Source: Armillaria gallica (lineage: Eukaryota > Basidiomycota > Agaricomycetes > Agaricales > Physalacriaceae). From it: DNA of 64,000 bases. Both the position numbers and the translations under genes were made by a program. The stretch covers positions 5,394,001 to 5,458,000 of the forward strand of contig JBANDB010000001.1 of assembly GCA_037576215.1 (NCBI GenBank). The letters run 5' to 3'. The notes below the pieces were generated by a model. It saw nothing but the letters and a program-made list of their open reading frames with translations, was not told the DNA's origin and did no database searches. Below, in pieces: positions 35,880 to 48,500 of this stretch. Each line of letters starts with the position of its first letter. Position 1 is the stretch's first letter.

Positions 35880-36610
35880 CACTCAGGCAGTCGACCTGGC
35901 CAGCATACAATCTGCTCTCATGTGCCTATGCAAAATTATGGATGCTGGTGATAGGCAACAAGCCAATGCATTTATGCGAGCAGTTATAACCAACTTGTGG
36001 ACCTCCATCGGATCTGCTCCCAACCCTATCCTATTGGCTTGTTACCTCACCAAGCTTGTGGGGCAGCACCTCCAGCATTGGGTCAAGGAGTTTCTTGCAC
36101 ACAACATGAGTGCTTCCACTCAGAAAGCAGCCATTCCTGCTCATAAAGTCCTAGCAGGTTTACGAAGCCTCCCGTTCTCATATGCGGCACACAGATATTG
36201 TCATATACGAATCGTACAGTGTCAAGACCGCCAATGATGCGCTCATCAAACAAGTCGTAATGTTCTTGGATCCTAGCTGGTTCAGGTGGATGACGCCTTT
36301 CATGTGTGCTGAGTATGTGAGGATCCATGACATGAACAACTACAGGAAGATGCGGGCATTCGAGCAGGCATATGAGGCAGAAGCAGGTAGGCTTGGGCCA
36401 GAGGGCATGTACAGTGTGGTGCTGATGCCTGTACTGAAGGTAACCTCCAACAGATCTATCGTGTCTGACTGGGAGGTGCGTCCGAATGGCAGATTGGTGG
36501 ACGAGTGGGAGAGTGACAACGATGAAGAGGAGAAAGGAGTATCCGCTGTGGATTTGCAAGCGGGCCATGACTTTTATAGTCCAGAGCTAGGGGAACTAGG
36601 ATACCCCTAA
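35880..36610 (+). CDS. Antisense ORF 1 inside the minus-strand Gypsy, unknown function
   Basis: Two plus-strand frames follow one another: SIQSALMCLCKIMDAGDRQQ... (to about 36180) and KTANDALIKQVVMFLDPSWF... (about 36210-36608, closing after ELGELGYP). An intron or frame change near 36180-36210 would join them. The second part has an acidic stretch (WESDNDEEEKG). It runs against the retroelement's own genes, between 3' LTR and integrase. The overlapping minus-strand frame (36083-36568) is less protein-like in composition. No domain recognised, and the start codon was not fixed. Confidence 0.4.
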
Positions 36611-37241
36611 GAATAGCTGGGTTGTAGACACATAGGGTCTGTGAAATAGATACAATAGCGTGCTTAAGATTTATTAGCAAAGCACAAGTTGTGATAAGTA
36701 GCAGGTGCCCCCCTGTTGGGCACTTCATGTCATCTTATGCATAGCGGCAGGTGAAATCACCAAATTTACAGAGCAGATCCGCCATGAACATTGGCAGCTT
36801 CCAAAATGGCCAGATTGGAGACCGGTCCACTTGTACCCACATAGCGGCACAGCGTCTACGGTCATTGGGTCTGAACAACACAAACCCATGTAGAATTAGT
36901 AACAGGTAAGGTGATGGCAGGCTCGGTCTTAGCAGCGGGCCCGAGGTGCATGCGAATAGAGTGTGTGAGTCGTCCCAATCTGGCAACACCTGATTGGGTG
37001 TAAGATCAGGGTTAGGGCACATCACCGTTCCAGAAATTCAAGAAGCATGTGTATTTCAACTTGCAATATGGAAAATCTGTACAGTGGAATGTTGCCAGAA
37101 GCAAAGAGTCCATTTTGTTCAGCAGAGAAGCAGTGGATGACAACGGGTGGATGTTCCAAGAACATTTCAACAAAAATTTATGGTGGAAGTGTAGAAAATT
37201 TTTGAGGTGACACTTGTGAAGGGATGATGCGGGCATGCCTG
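36611..37241. other. Spacer between the two antisense ORFs
   Basis: Only short frames with no recognised product. Its right end leads into the TATA motif of the second antisense ORF. Confidence 0.35.
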
Positions 37242-37251
37242 TATAAAATTT
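37242..37251 (+). promoter_or_regulatory. TATA-like box upstream of antisense ORF 2
   Basis: TATAAAATTT at 37242-37251 lies about 70 bp upstream of the ATG at 37311, with a short leader (CATTCTTAAC) just before the ATG. The position fits a fungal core promoter for the plus-strand gene. Confidence 0.35.
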
Positions 37252-37310
37252 CAGTGGTGTAGGCCTCACATCCGCACCTCTCAGCTTTTTAAATCATTCT
37301 CATTCTTAAC

Positions 37311-40300
37311 ATGTCTGCCCCCCTCAACTTCACCAACTTTAAGTTCTGCTGTGGGCAGGGAGTGCCATCTGACTGGACCGATGCCCACACCTGGTCCCTT
37401 TACGATTCAATAATCGCTGACCCCATTCAAAGCAACAAAACCACTTGGACTGCTGCTCACATCCAGTGGATCAGAAAGTCCATTTGGTTCTGTGTAAGTT
37501 CCAAGTGCTCAGCATCTGCTCCATGTCTAACACTTTTGTAGGATAAAATAGCTCAGCTCTCCAGAGTCACAGGAGCGGACACCTCCCTTCTATGAAGGCA
37601 GCGGACGACTGTCTTCAGATGGATCTGCCCCTTCATTAGGTGGATCTGCCACCCCAGCATTCAAGAAAGTGCAGTCCAAAGTCCCAGCTTCCGCTGGGAC
37701 TTATCCAATCTCGTTGGCGAATGTAAGTCTATTTTCTCTGAACTTAGTGAAAACAAGTTGAAATCTCTTCATCCAGTTTGGTTGGCCACCAGTGACCCCA
37801 TGTCTTCCGATGCAGATACTGGCCCTAGCGATGTGGAAAGTGACGATGATGAGGACCCCAGCTACGTGGCGGATGAGCCATCCACCACCCCCATGGACAT
37901 CGACCCTGCTGAGCCACAGGATGAGCCCAGTGGTAAGGACTTAGGCAAGGAGGAGCGGGTTGCTGAGGTGGTGCAAGCGGATTCGGCAGCTGCTCAGGCA
38001 GCTGCCACTTTAGCAGGTTTAATGGCATACAGGGCCAGTTCTGATAACGGTTCTGGTGAGGAGGAGGAAGTTGAAAAGGAGAAGGTGAGCAGAGAGGAGA
38101 GTGAAAAGAAGAAGCACACTGATGAACCTAGAGACTCCTGCAGGCAAAAAACACAAGACCTGTAACGGCGAGTGTAGTCAAGCACAGAATCCGAAGGCAG
38201 GTTCTAGCGAGTCTAGTCTTGCACCTCCGTGCGATGACTGTAGCTTCCTGGTGGTGTAGCGAAGGATCGCTACGCTTTGTTATGATTCTCTGAAGGCTGT
38301 TCAGAGGCTCAAAGTATGTATGCGAACTTTCTTAGAAGGGAAGGGATATGTAAACATGGGTGTATGCTGAGCGGGGGTGACCTAGATGTGGCGCAAACTA
38401 TTTGGTGTTGAAATCCTAGCTGCGGATTTGGTTGGGAAACTCTATGTGAGTTAATGAAACTAGTGCTCTAGATGTGAGTGAGGTTTTGTCCAAGATAAAG
38501 TATGTGCAAGTAAGATATAGCTCTAAACGATCCTAATATCAAGCAAGTCAGTACTAATCTTGAGTCGAGTTGAAAGGGCAAGGGTAGTGAACTTTCTCTT
38601 CTATGAGAAAGGTAGCTAAAGCCCCAAGGTGTCTAACTCTATAAGAGTTAAGTGGTGTTGTTTCCTAAGTTCAGAAACGGTAGTACTGGGTTGTTAGTGG
38701 CTAAAGGGCTTCAATCCTAGCTTCGGATTGCTCTTTAAAGCGCACAGGTATGCAAGCGAACTTAAAACGTCGAGGATGCTTCGCAAGGGTAACCAGTAAA
38801 GGTTTCCTAGCGAAGTTTTTGGAGCAGAGGTAAGCATGCGAAGTTATAGCTAACTGTATTAGCGAAGGAAAAGTTTGCTAAGTGTTATTTCTCTAATGAA
38901 CAGTAGAGAAGCAATAACTTTGGGTGTGTGTATTGGATCTAGGAGGTGTGTAAGGTAGTATACTTGTGGGCAAGTAACTCCCTGGGGTTCATCTCCTTCT
39001 CTTTTCTCGTACTTTTAGTTAGCTACTTTTATACTACTTTGAGAATTACTTGTATGTAAGCTACATTTGTCCTTGCCATGTTAATTCGCAACACAAGCGA
39101 ACTATTTACTGTGCAATAGAGTATTCTTGTCCTTTCCTTACTAATGCTGAGTTGAGATCTGTCAGCAACTGTGCAACTCCAAGAACTATGCAACTGTGCA
39201 TGGCTGTGCATAACTGTGCATGTAGCTTCAGTTACTGTGCAATGCTGCTGCAACGCGAACTTTCTGTGCATTTACTAAGCCATGAACTGCGCAAAGTAAA
39301 CAGCCTTGGTAAGGCTTTAACTGCTGCTGACTGTAGCAAATCATAATAGTTCACTAACTTGTCATTAGAGTTGCATAATAGGATTCAGGATCAAAGTGCC
39401 TGACAATCATGGCCGTGCTTTGATATGGAAGTTTGGAAGGGGCCGAATGTCACTAGATTATCATAGATCCGCGAATTTATGAGTGTACAGAGCCTGGAGG
39501 CTCATCAGCATATCTGAAAAGAGAAAGGGAGAGCCAGATCAAGACACCGACGATAAAGGGGAAGAAGAAGAAGAGCAAGTAGATCAGCTCGATGGTGCAG
39601 AGGCATCTGATGCAGCTCTTGCCGCCATGAGAACCAAAGGTCAGCCTTTCCTTTCAAAGTCTATTCAACACTGATCGGATGCATTGCATAGGTTATACCC
39701 ACACCAGATGGCCGGTAAACCTTAACCAGCAGCTGAGGCAGGGTAAGACCCAGCCTGCCATACACACTTTCATGGTGGAAATGGAGGAGGAGGGCCTTCT
39801 CGAGGTATGTATCTTCGTTCTCTTTGCATTCTGCAACTGATTATTTCTTCTTCAAACAGGTGGCGGGTGAGAAATGCAACCGATGCCATGGTGGGCATCG
39901 ATGTCTCTTGCCTGTTGATTCAGACAATGGCCACCCCACCTGCACTGAGTGCCTTATCAGCAGTCACGGGTGCCCCAACCATGTCGCTCATGGGACACCC
40001 ACTTGGTGGAAGCCAACCCGCTCCAGCAAGGGAAAGGCTAAGGCAGGTCCGACACCTGCCAAGCAACTGCAGGCATTTGTTCTCTTGCCTCAATTGTGTC
40101 ACAGCAATCCTGCACCTGCTGGCCCATCAGCTCAGCCTGAGGCAGGCCCATCATCCGCTCCTGCAGCAGCGGATTTACTTGCAGAGTATAGTGAGCTCAG
40201 CTCGTGTCTGATGCAAGAGAGGCCACCTCCTGGTCATGGTAAGCCTGTTGTTCTTCAGTCTGCGCTGTGCTGAGCACTGCTCCTAGATCCTGTTACCAAT

Positions 40301-40754
40301 TTCACCTTCAACTTGGTGGAGCACTGCACTAGTGGGTTGACCCACTCCAGGGAGGTAGCCTGGGATCGGATCCTCACCCTCACTCATCAGCTGGTGGCAG
40401 CTCACCACACGCTCGAGTACAAGTTGAGGAGATCCGGCCCCTTCTCTGCTGAGGAGGTGGAGTATTTGCTGCAGACTCGATATCCTGACAGCATGCTTCC
40501 ACCCGATGAGGAGCAACTTCAGGGGAGTGGGCCAGGAAATGGAGATGCCTGAGAGTGCCCCTTGGGCAGCTGGCATGTCAGATTTGCAGCAAGTGCTCCT
40601 AGCCATCCTGCTTCAGCATGGCGGCGGAAATCCTAGCTGGGTAGATGGTCTTGGTGGGTATAGTGCTCTTGGGACTTTGAGAATTTTGGACACAGACGAC
40701 GGCATAGCTTTGAAGGAAGAAGAAGTCAATTTTTTGATAGATATTGATAGATAG
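37311..40754 (+). pseudogene. Antisense ORF 2 inside the minus-strand Gypsy: multi-exon acidic protein with a Cys-rich Zn-like cluster
   Basis: ATG 37311 gives MSAPLNFTNFKFCCGQGVPS. A canonical intron (37494-37541, GTAAGT...TTGTAG) leads to DKIAQLSRVTGADTSLL, which ends at a TGA (probable CGA), and a second donor GTAAGT lies at 37723. The next exon is acidic (VESDDDEDPSYVADEPS; EEEEVEKEKVSREESEKKKH) and is interrupted by the non-coding element at 38119-39508; the frame resumes with ISEKRKGEPDQDTDDKGEEE. After another intron (acceptor AACAG near 39859) comes CNRCHGGHRC...CTECLISSHGC, a C-x2-C-x5-C ... C-x2-C-x6-C pattern suggesting a zinc cluster. C-terminal frames continue to 40754. It converges tail to tail with integrase. 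Function unknown; nucleic-acid binding is a guess from the cysteine pattern and charge. Confidence 0.5.
38119..39508. mobile_element. Non-coding TIR-like element, copy B (1390 bp), nested in antisense ORF 2
   Basis: It starts CTGATGAACCT and ends GGAGGCTCATCAG, matching the ends of 18074-19750. It interrupts an acidic exon whose two halves read continuously in character (Lys/Glu-rich on both sides). Flanks GCACA and GCATA could be a 5-bp target duplication differing by one C-to-T change if the element ends at CATCA. The interior has no ORF worth naming; 'gcgaag'-like motifs recur. Confidence 0.5.
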
Positions 40755-41292
40755 GCAGTACCTTCATACTATAGAGGAGCCTTGAATAATTGTACATATT
40801 AAACTTGCATATTTGACTTGATGTTGCCTTGGTAGGACCTGAAGTTAGCTGGGTGAAATTAATAGTGATAATGAAGTAGAAAATTGAGAGAAATATTGGG
40901 GCAAAGTATAAAGTCGCAAGCTAGCAGAGCGGACTCCTCCCAGCAAAATTTTCTGACTCCCAGCAGAAATGTAGAACAGTGAAGAAATTATATTGCCTCA
41001 GTAAGTCATCACAGGCATTACACGTTGAATACATGTCACAATTTGTAGAGAGTTCAAAGAAAAAAAAAGTAAAGTAAAGAAAACGGCTCAGCGAGCGGAT
41101 TTTCATCCGCCCACTCACAGGTGTGTAGGTATCATGAATGCGTGTTGAAAGTAACTGATAAAAATTGAAAGAAAATTGGAAGTGTAGGTAAAATAGTGTC
41201 CATTGGGTAACAAGGAAATGTACTTAACCATCTTCTACACCTTCATCATAAGAGTCAGTTGTCTTCTCCAAGGCTTCGACTTGCACAAGTGG

Positions 41293-44200
41293 CTAGTCTA
41301 TGAAATCCACTAAATCTGGTATAGGAATTGAGTCTCGAGGGTAGTAAGGAATGCAGCGGAAAGTGGCTATCGGATCTGCCAGCATCATGCCATCTAGGTT
41401 GTATAGGATGAGTGCACCACCTCTGTTCTTTGAGATGTACACCAGCAGGCTTAGGTATCTTGGCTTGAATTTGTGGCTGAGCTCATATTCCACCCTTGTA
41501 TTCCGTACAAGGACCAATGCACCAGGCTGGAAATTCCAGTTGATAATTCTGTTTGCATGTTCCTTTTCCCATCATTGAATGGTTTTGACTCTCGAGTCAT
41601 ATACTTTTGTGCGGATCTGCTCCAGGTCAGTGGGTCACTTTTGCAATGTAACCGCTCGTCTTGCTATGAGATCTGATGTGGAGATTGCTGTCATTGGTGG
41701 TTCAACCAGGTAAGAAGCTTCTGCTATATCCAATGGTAGGATTGGTTCTACACCTGTTGCAACCTCGTAAGGGCTTTTCCTGATTGTTTGCAGCGGAGTG
41801 ACCCTTTCTGCCCAGATAACAGCATGCACTACTTGACTCCATTTGTTTTCTACCCCTCCACAGGCTTTGAACAGAGATTCTCTAAACCCATGGTGTCTCC
41901 ATTCAATAACCCCTTGTGCTTGTGAGTTATAGGCAGATATGGTGATATGGTGGATGTTGTATTGAGCGGCCAGTATTTCCAGAGTGGCTAGGAAGGCGGG
42001 TCCGTTATCCGTTACGATTTCTCAGAGGTTACCCCAACAGCAGATGATATGCTCGAATATGAAGTGTGCGATTCCCTCTGCATTCTCATGCCTCAGCATT
42101 TTGAACTCTGGGTATGCGCTCATGGAGCAGCAGGCATGTACAATGTACTTGAATCTGTTGGATTTTGGAAGATGGAAAGTGTCAATATAGACCTTGGAAA
42201 ATAATGGAGTGGGATATGCAACAACAGGTGGAATATGCCACTTGTCTGTCTGGCAGATTTGACACATATGGCATGTCTTCATGAACCATTTGACATTGTC
42301 AAGCAGCTGAGGCCACCAGTACCTTTTCAGGAGGTGGGTTCTAACCGAGTAGATGCCTTTGTGTCTGAGCTCGTCATGTGTGATCTGCAGCAGCCTGTAT
42401 CATCTATCTGCTGGCACAACCAGCTTGTGTTCTCCCCCACTGTCGCATTTCCAGAGGTTGTTATCTAAAAGAAAGAAACCTGAAGCATAGTTAATAAAAG
42501 TTCATTTCTGGTCTTCAGTCATTGAGGTGGGAACATGGAAATCCGAAAGGTAGTCTTGCACTAGCAGCACCCTCACATCATTAGATTTAGCTTTAGCACT
42601 CTGGGGAATCTCCACATCTGCATCCATCAGGATGGGATCCGCTGCTTGTGGGTGGATCTGGTGGTTTGCCAAGATCTGCATTGGAGAGAGAATTTTGCAT
42701 CTGGATGCTCACTCTTCTATGAGCGGGTTGATGATGTGCATGAAACCATACATCTTGTCAACCCAGTCAGGATTGTCTCCTTGAGCGGGTTCATCACCTG
42801 GCTGTGGACACCTTCTTGACAACCTGTCTACACCGTGTTTGACTCCTGGAATGTGCACCAGTTTGAAATCAAACAGAAGAATCCCTGCTATCCATTGGTT
42901 GATTACTGCACTTGGGTTCATGTCAGGATTATTGATCATTCCCTTAATGGCGGTAGCATCTACCTCCACCACAAAGGTCTTGACTCCAATGATCCAGATA
43001 GCAGCCTCTTTTAATGCCCTATATAGGCCGTAGAGTTCAAGCTTTGGCTGGCTATACTTTGATTTGACAGAGTTGAGTGGAATAGAACCAAAGCGGGAAG
43101 GGTATCTTTGTTTTGGATTAGCAGGATTCTCTTGAAAAATGGCATATCTGACAGCTTGCGTGCTTGTGTTGACTGCTAGGATGACAGGCATGTCTGACTT
43201 ATAGTCAATTGGGTGGAGAGCAGGTGATTTGATGATTTCTTGCTTCAGTGCTTCCTGAGCAGCTTCTTGATCCAGTCCCCAGAAAAACTCAACCCCTTTG
43301 CACGTGAGATTTACTAGAGGCCTCGCCAGCAGGCTGTAGTTGCAGACATATATCCGTAGGATTCCAGCGGTTCCTAAGAATGAGTGGATGTCTGTAAGGT
43401 CTAGATATGGTCCCCAATTTTTGATCTTGTCGACTTTTCCATCTTTGAGTATTCTGCCTTTGTATGTGCACTTGTGTCCAACGATAATTGCTTCTGGCAC
43501 ACAGAGGTATGCCTTTTCCCTGACCAAGTACAACCAGCATACTTCATCCGCTGCACTACCCAATTGAGATTCTGGAAATGTTCCCATACGAAGTGGCAGA
43601 TTCCTGAATTTTTGGGTATCATCTCATATCTGCCGTCTGCTGTCTCGTAGTGGGTGATGGGTCCCTTCACGCCCGTGTCATCAACAAACGGAATAGTTAC
43701 ATCTGGTATTTCATCTTGGAGTGTGTAGGTTATGTCACCTTGTAGGACTTGCATTGAGTTAGTCCAACCCATCAGTAGCATGCTGAGGCGGAAGGTGCCT
43801 AGAGGTGTTTGGAAGGTCGTGAGGTCTCTACTCTTTACTGAGAGTAACCTCTGGTCAAAGGCTACAAAGAGGTCGAATACGCTGTAACAAGTGCATGTGC
43901 CAAAGGTCTCTGCTAGCTGTTCTATGAGCGGAAGCACCTCTGAGTTGTGGATGGTAACAGCGTTGAGTGGCTGTAAGTCGTGTACGATCCGAAGCGAATG
44001 TCCATCTTTTTTGAAGACTGTGAACCATTTGGAACGATAAGAAGAACTAGAAGGCTCATATATTCCAGAAGCTATCTTGTCTTTGACAATTTCTATAACT
44101 TCATGGTATAGGCCTGGAGGAATAGGAATATTTTTGTGTACCCAAGGAATATGCTCTATGACAGGGATGGTGACCAGGGGAAAGAAATCTTCTCTGAATT

Positions 44201-45493
44201 TCCCCTTCTGCGATTCATCCCAAGCGAATCTGCTCTCTTGCAGCATCATGAAGTGATGCATGAGCTTCCACTCATCTGGCCATAGGAAATCCCCAGGGTG
44301 ATTTTCTTCTATAATGTTGTGGTTTTCTTGAGTATAGTGTCCAGTTGGATGGAAATCCAGCGGATGAGTTGAAAGAATAGGTATATCTGCTAGCGGGTCG
44401 CCAGTAATCTCTCAGATAATCCAGAACTCTTCAGGTAGCATCGTGGGTACAGGCTTGACACGCTGGTCAATCTTTTTATACTTCTTTTTCTTGGGCTTGG
44501 GGTGTGTGACCTCAAAGATGCCAGTCAGTTGGAAGTGAGCTGGTCTGCTGTGTACACTGTCCATGTCGAACAGTTCCATGAATAAAAGTTTGTGAGGCTG
44601 GTCGACATACTGTAGGATTGAGAAAGATGGAATTGAAGTAGGAATTGATGAATCATTAGGTCTGCTTGCGGGTTGAGAGAAATCCACAGGGGCGGATGCA
44701 AAAGAAGAGAGAGTGCATAGAGGAGTGTCATATTGGTTGTTTGCTATTTCCCTAGCATTTCTAATGTAAGGCTGGGATAGATCCAGGCCATCCGTATGCT
44801 TGACCTGGTTTTCTGTTATAGCATTGATGGAAATGGCATATCCAGGTATAGATGTTACATCTATATGTGTGATTGAGCCATCCACAGTGGGTGTGAGCAA
44901 GTGTGTCCATAAAGAGAAATCCAATGGTAGTTTTTCAACCGATATTGAGAGTCCCAATTCACCTTGAGTGGAAAATAGGTCCTCACTTAAGGAAAATTTG
45001 CATGTGGGTCATAGGGCAGACGTGGCTCATGAATATGTGGGTCTGAGCTGGTGTGTCCGTGTGGCCAAGAGAAGAATGGCTTGCCTCTTTCATGAGTAGG
45101 AATTACTGTTTCCATCCCAGTGTTAGGATCTCGAATGGTGAGGATTTGTTCTCCGTTAGCCCAGTTGTCTATCTTGGTTTCGCAGAGCATAGAGAATGGT
45201 CGTCCTAGTAAGACATCGTACACAGCATGTTCTACCACATGTACTTGAAGAAGCACTTCTAACCCTTTGAAGTTGAAGGGTACATTCCTGCAAAGGCCAA
45301 GGGACCATCCAGTCTCTCCGTTCATGCTTGTGAGTGCTATCTTGATGGATGGATCCAGAGGCATTCCACACTGGCGCCATACAGCAGCAGACATTGCTAC
45401 AACTTGTGAACCTTCATCCAGTACTGATTCTACTTCGTGTAGACCATCAATAACTGGTGTTAAAGCCCTTAAGCCTCCTGCTTCATCCGCTAC
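41293..45493 (-). pseudogene. pol of the minus-strand Gypsy: PR-RT-RNaseH-IN (degenerate)
   Basis: Read right to left: retropepsin-like region 45493-44987 (SVLDEGSQVVAMS, where the usual DSG reads DEG; LLGRPF near its end); linker 44957-44412 (Pro/Lys-rich, ending LPEEFWII then a stop); reverse transcriptase 44261-43600 (IVHDLQPLNAVTIHN, then FVDD at 43688-43677 followed by TGVKGP); RNase H 43240-42760 (VILAVNTST; KLELYGLYRAL; VVEVDATAIKGMINN); integrase 42420-41560 with zinc region (HDELRHKG...CHMCQIC), YIDTF, IVTDNGPAF and VIEWRHHG, so all three catalytic acids are present. The C-terminal tail (KPRYLSLLVYISKNRGGA) ends at 41293. In-frame stops interrupt the linker and integrase (for example TGA just before EIVTDNG). 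The xDDxxVKGP-type RT motif is typical of a basidiomycete Gypsy lineage. Confidence 0.88.
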
Positions 45494-45501
45494 CACTATA
45501 T

Positions 45502-48500
45502 TAGTGTTGCTGCGGCTTGGCTTAAAGCCGCTTGAGCATGCAAGCTGAGCCTTAATAAGCGGAGCCTGAGCCTTAATTGGCTCAGACTCATTCTAGACTC
45601 AAGCCTATTCCGTAGTTGGCTTTAGCCGCGCTCGAGCCGCTTTAGCCGGTTATCGATGACCGATTTGGGACTGATCCACTGATCATCGTACTTTCCCCTC
45701 CTACCAGCTCATCCCCTGCGCTCACCATCGACCTGAAGCATGTATCGCACATTTCGATATTTTTCATGATTCCCACTTTGTTTAAACCATCATCAACATG
45801 TTTTTTTCATCTCCGTTTGTTCGCCTGACAAGAATTGCAAGGTCCACACCTCCAACAAGCCTCGAGGTCATTTTAGGGTAGAAAAATAGCAGAGAATGCG
45901 AGTTTCGCAATGAAGGTATGTCCTTATTTGACTATCTGTGCTCATCTACTTACTCACATCCATCTGTTTGCTGACAGTCGTCTTACGAACTTACTACATT
46001 TCAAGGATGTCTATAGCTCTTAACCGAATAAAATATATCCTTATTCTCTTTCTCTGGTGTGCAAAAACCCTTTAAATATGGACCTCGCAAAGTCTGCAAT
46101 GACCCAGTGTTCCCTTCCCTCTTTTTCTTCATACCACTCTCTCTTTGACTGCCTAGGGTTTTTTGTCTGAATGGCGCAACCTGTTCACCGTGGACCATGT
46201 ACTCGTGCACAGAGACGTGGCAAGGACACCGAAGCTTCTGCTAACAAGGAACCAGAAGGCCCTGGTCCGACGGAAACACTCGCTGTACATCCGGGAGGAG
46301 CCATGAACACGCGGTTTCAAGTTTGTGTACAAAGCCTTCGTATGTCATTATCCCCTTCATGGTCTTTCTGTCGCTTATAGACTATTACAGAGTCTAACCA
46401 GCCCCCTCAGCCAAACCATGCTTCACTTCAACATGAACCGCCCTCACCCTTGCCGACTATTCCGACGAGCCCACCATCAACGCGTCGCCACAGACATCAA
46501 GCTGACCCAGACAATCTTGATGACGTGAATTCATTCAGTTCTACCACAGAACATAACGCTGGCTATCTGCCATTTCCGCCAATGCTTGGTGACTCATTGC
46601 CAGGTGCTGATTCTGTGGAAACCTTCAACTTTGACAATCTGTCAGATGATTCATCCCGGCCTTCTACACCCACACCTATCCTGCACCCTTCTGCCCCAAC
46701 ACCTAAAAGCAATCGGCGTCAGCACTGGAGAGCAAGGCGAGCGGCAACCGAAATGCCAAACATACCTGACCTCCAGCCATTTTATCAAGTGTGTGAGGAT
46801 CGTGTACACTGTGTCTTCTGCTCGTGAGTTTTCTTGCTTATCTTATGTCTCTGTATATAAGTATAACACTGCTTTCAGAGCACAACAGATCACAACATCA
46901 TTTGGCCGTACAACAACTTCTACTAGTAACTGGTGCCGACATCTATATACAAAGCATTTATCCCTTTGGGTAGCCACGTGTGATAAACTCAAGATCAAAA
47001 TTACATCGGAGAAAGCAGAGGCTGTTGTCGCTGCATACTGAGACCCACAAGGACGGTCTAGCAATACTCGATGTGCAGCAGGTGACCTTGGGGATATACC
47101 GAGGTTTTCACTTGAAGCTTTTGTTGATGCCTTGATTGCATTTATTGTTGGGACTGACCAGGTAAGCCCCAAGCCTGACAATAACAGTGCAAGACTGATT
47201 ATATTACATAGTCCTTCAACATTGTTGAGTCACCGGAGCTCCGTCAGATTTTTCTCATGCTTCGAGAGGAGCTTACTGATGCTGACATACCACACCGAAC
47301 CCAGATTCAGTCTCAAATTATGGAAATATGGGCCGAGCACTTGAAACAGCTCTCAAAAGAGATGCAGGTATGTCATTAAGCTTATTTTTGGCGATGTCTC
47401 TGAGTCTAAAATCATTCTTTTCAGGGTGCTATTGGAAAGATCTCATTTACGTGTGATCTGTGGTCGAGCGCAAATCTTGTACCATACATGGCTGTTACAG
47501 CCCATTGGATTGATACAAAGGAGGTCTGTCCTCCCAACAGTGATCCATATTACGCTCTAACACTGCGTACTGATTTGATTGGGTTTCATCATGTCCTGGG
47601 CTGCCACTCTGGTGAGCACTTGGCGAGAGCCTTTCTTCATGCCATTGATCGCCTTCACATCACCTTGAAGGTGAAGTGTAATAATCAATGATTCTATTGT
47701 AGCTAATATTAGTTTCAGATGGGTTGGATCAGTATTGACAACGCCTCCAATAATGATACAATGATGACTTGGCTAGAAACTCTGCTTTGGCAACGAGGCA
47801 TGTCATTTGATGCTGTGAAACGGTATATTCGGTGAGTGAAAATATGTTTGCTTAGACAAGAATCTCATCTCCTCTCAGGTGTTTTGCACATATCATGAAT
47901 CTTGCTTGTAAAGCTGTGCTGACAGCAATTACCAATCTTGACCATGCTCTGGATCACAGTCATGGCTCGGACTTCATTCCGCCATCTGGGCAGGCAATGA
48001 ATTTCCATGCTGCATGCCAACATGATCCTATTGCAACCATAAGAACAGTTGTACACGTTGTGAGTAGTACAATTACATTTCAACTTTCTCATGTTTAGAA
48101 ATTCATAATCACTCATGATTTAGATTTGAGCATCATCAATATGGCGTCAAATATTCTCAGAGATACTGGAAGCTTTAGAAGCCGATAATCTCCAGCTCTT
48201 GTGAGATGTCATCACACGTTGGTCATCAACACTTTTGATGATTGACCGAGCTATCTCTTTACATCCAGTTTGTCATTCTTCTACTGTTTTATATTTTATC
48301 ATGCTTGATATAATCATAGGCAATTGAAACATTTCTCGCCTCTTGAGATTTTCCTGAGCTACATCGGTATCAGCTAAGCGAAGCTGAATGGGATGCACTT
48401 TCCGATTTTAGAGAGATCCTTGCGGTATGGCCTGGGGGCTCTTCTAACACTGAAAATCTGGCTCACGTGTTTTGCAGGTTCCGCATGCATTCCAACAAAT

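Noticed and set aside
36083..36568. Minus-strand ORF of 161 codons inside the Gypsy 3' region
   Set aside because: It overlaps a plus-strand frame with more protein-like composition and continuity, lacks any domain, and is rich in His/Cys/Leu in the way shadow frames often are.
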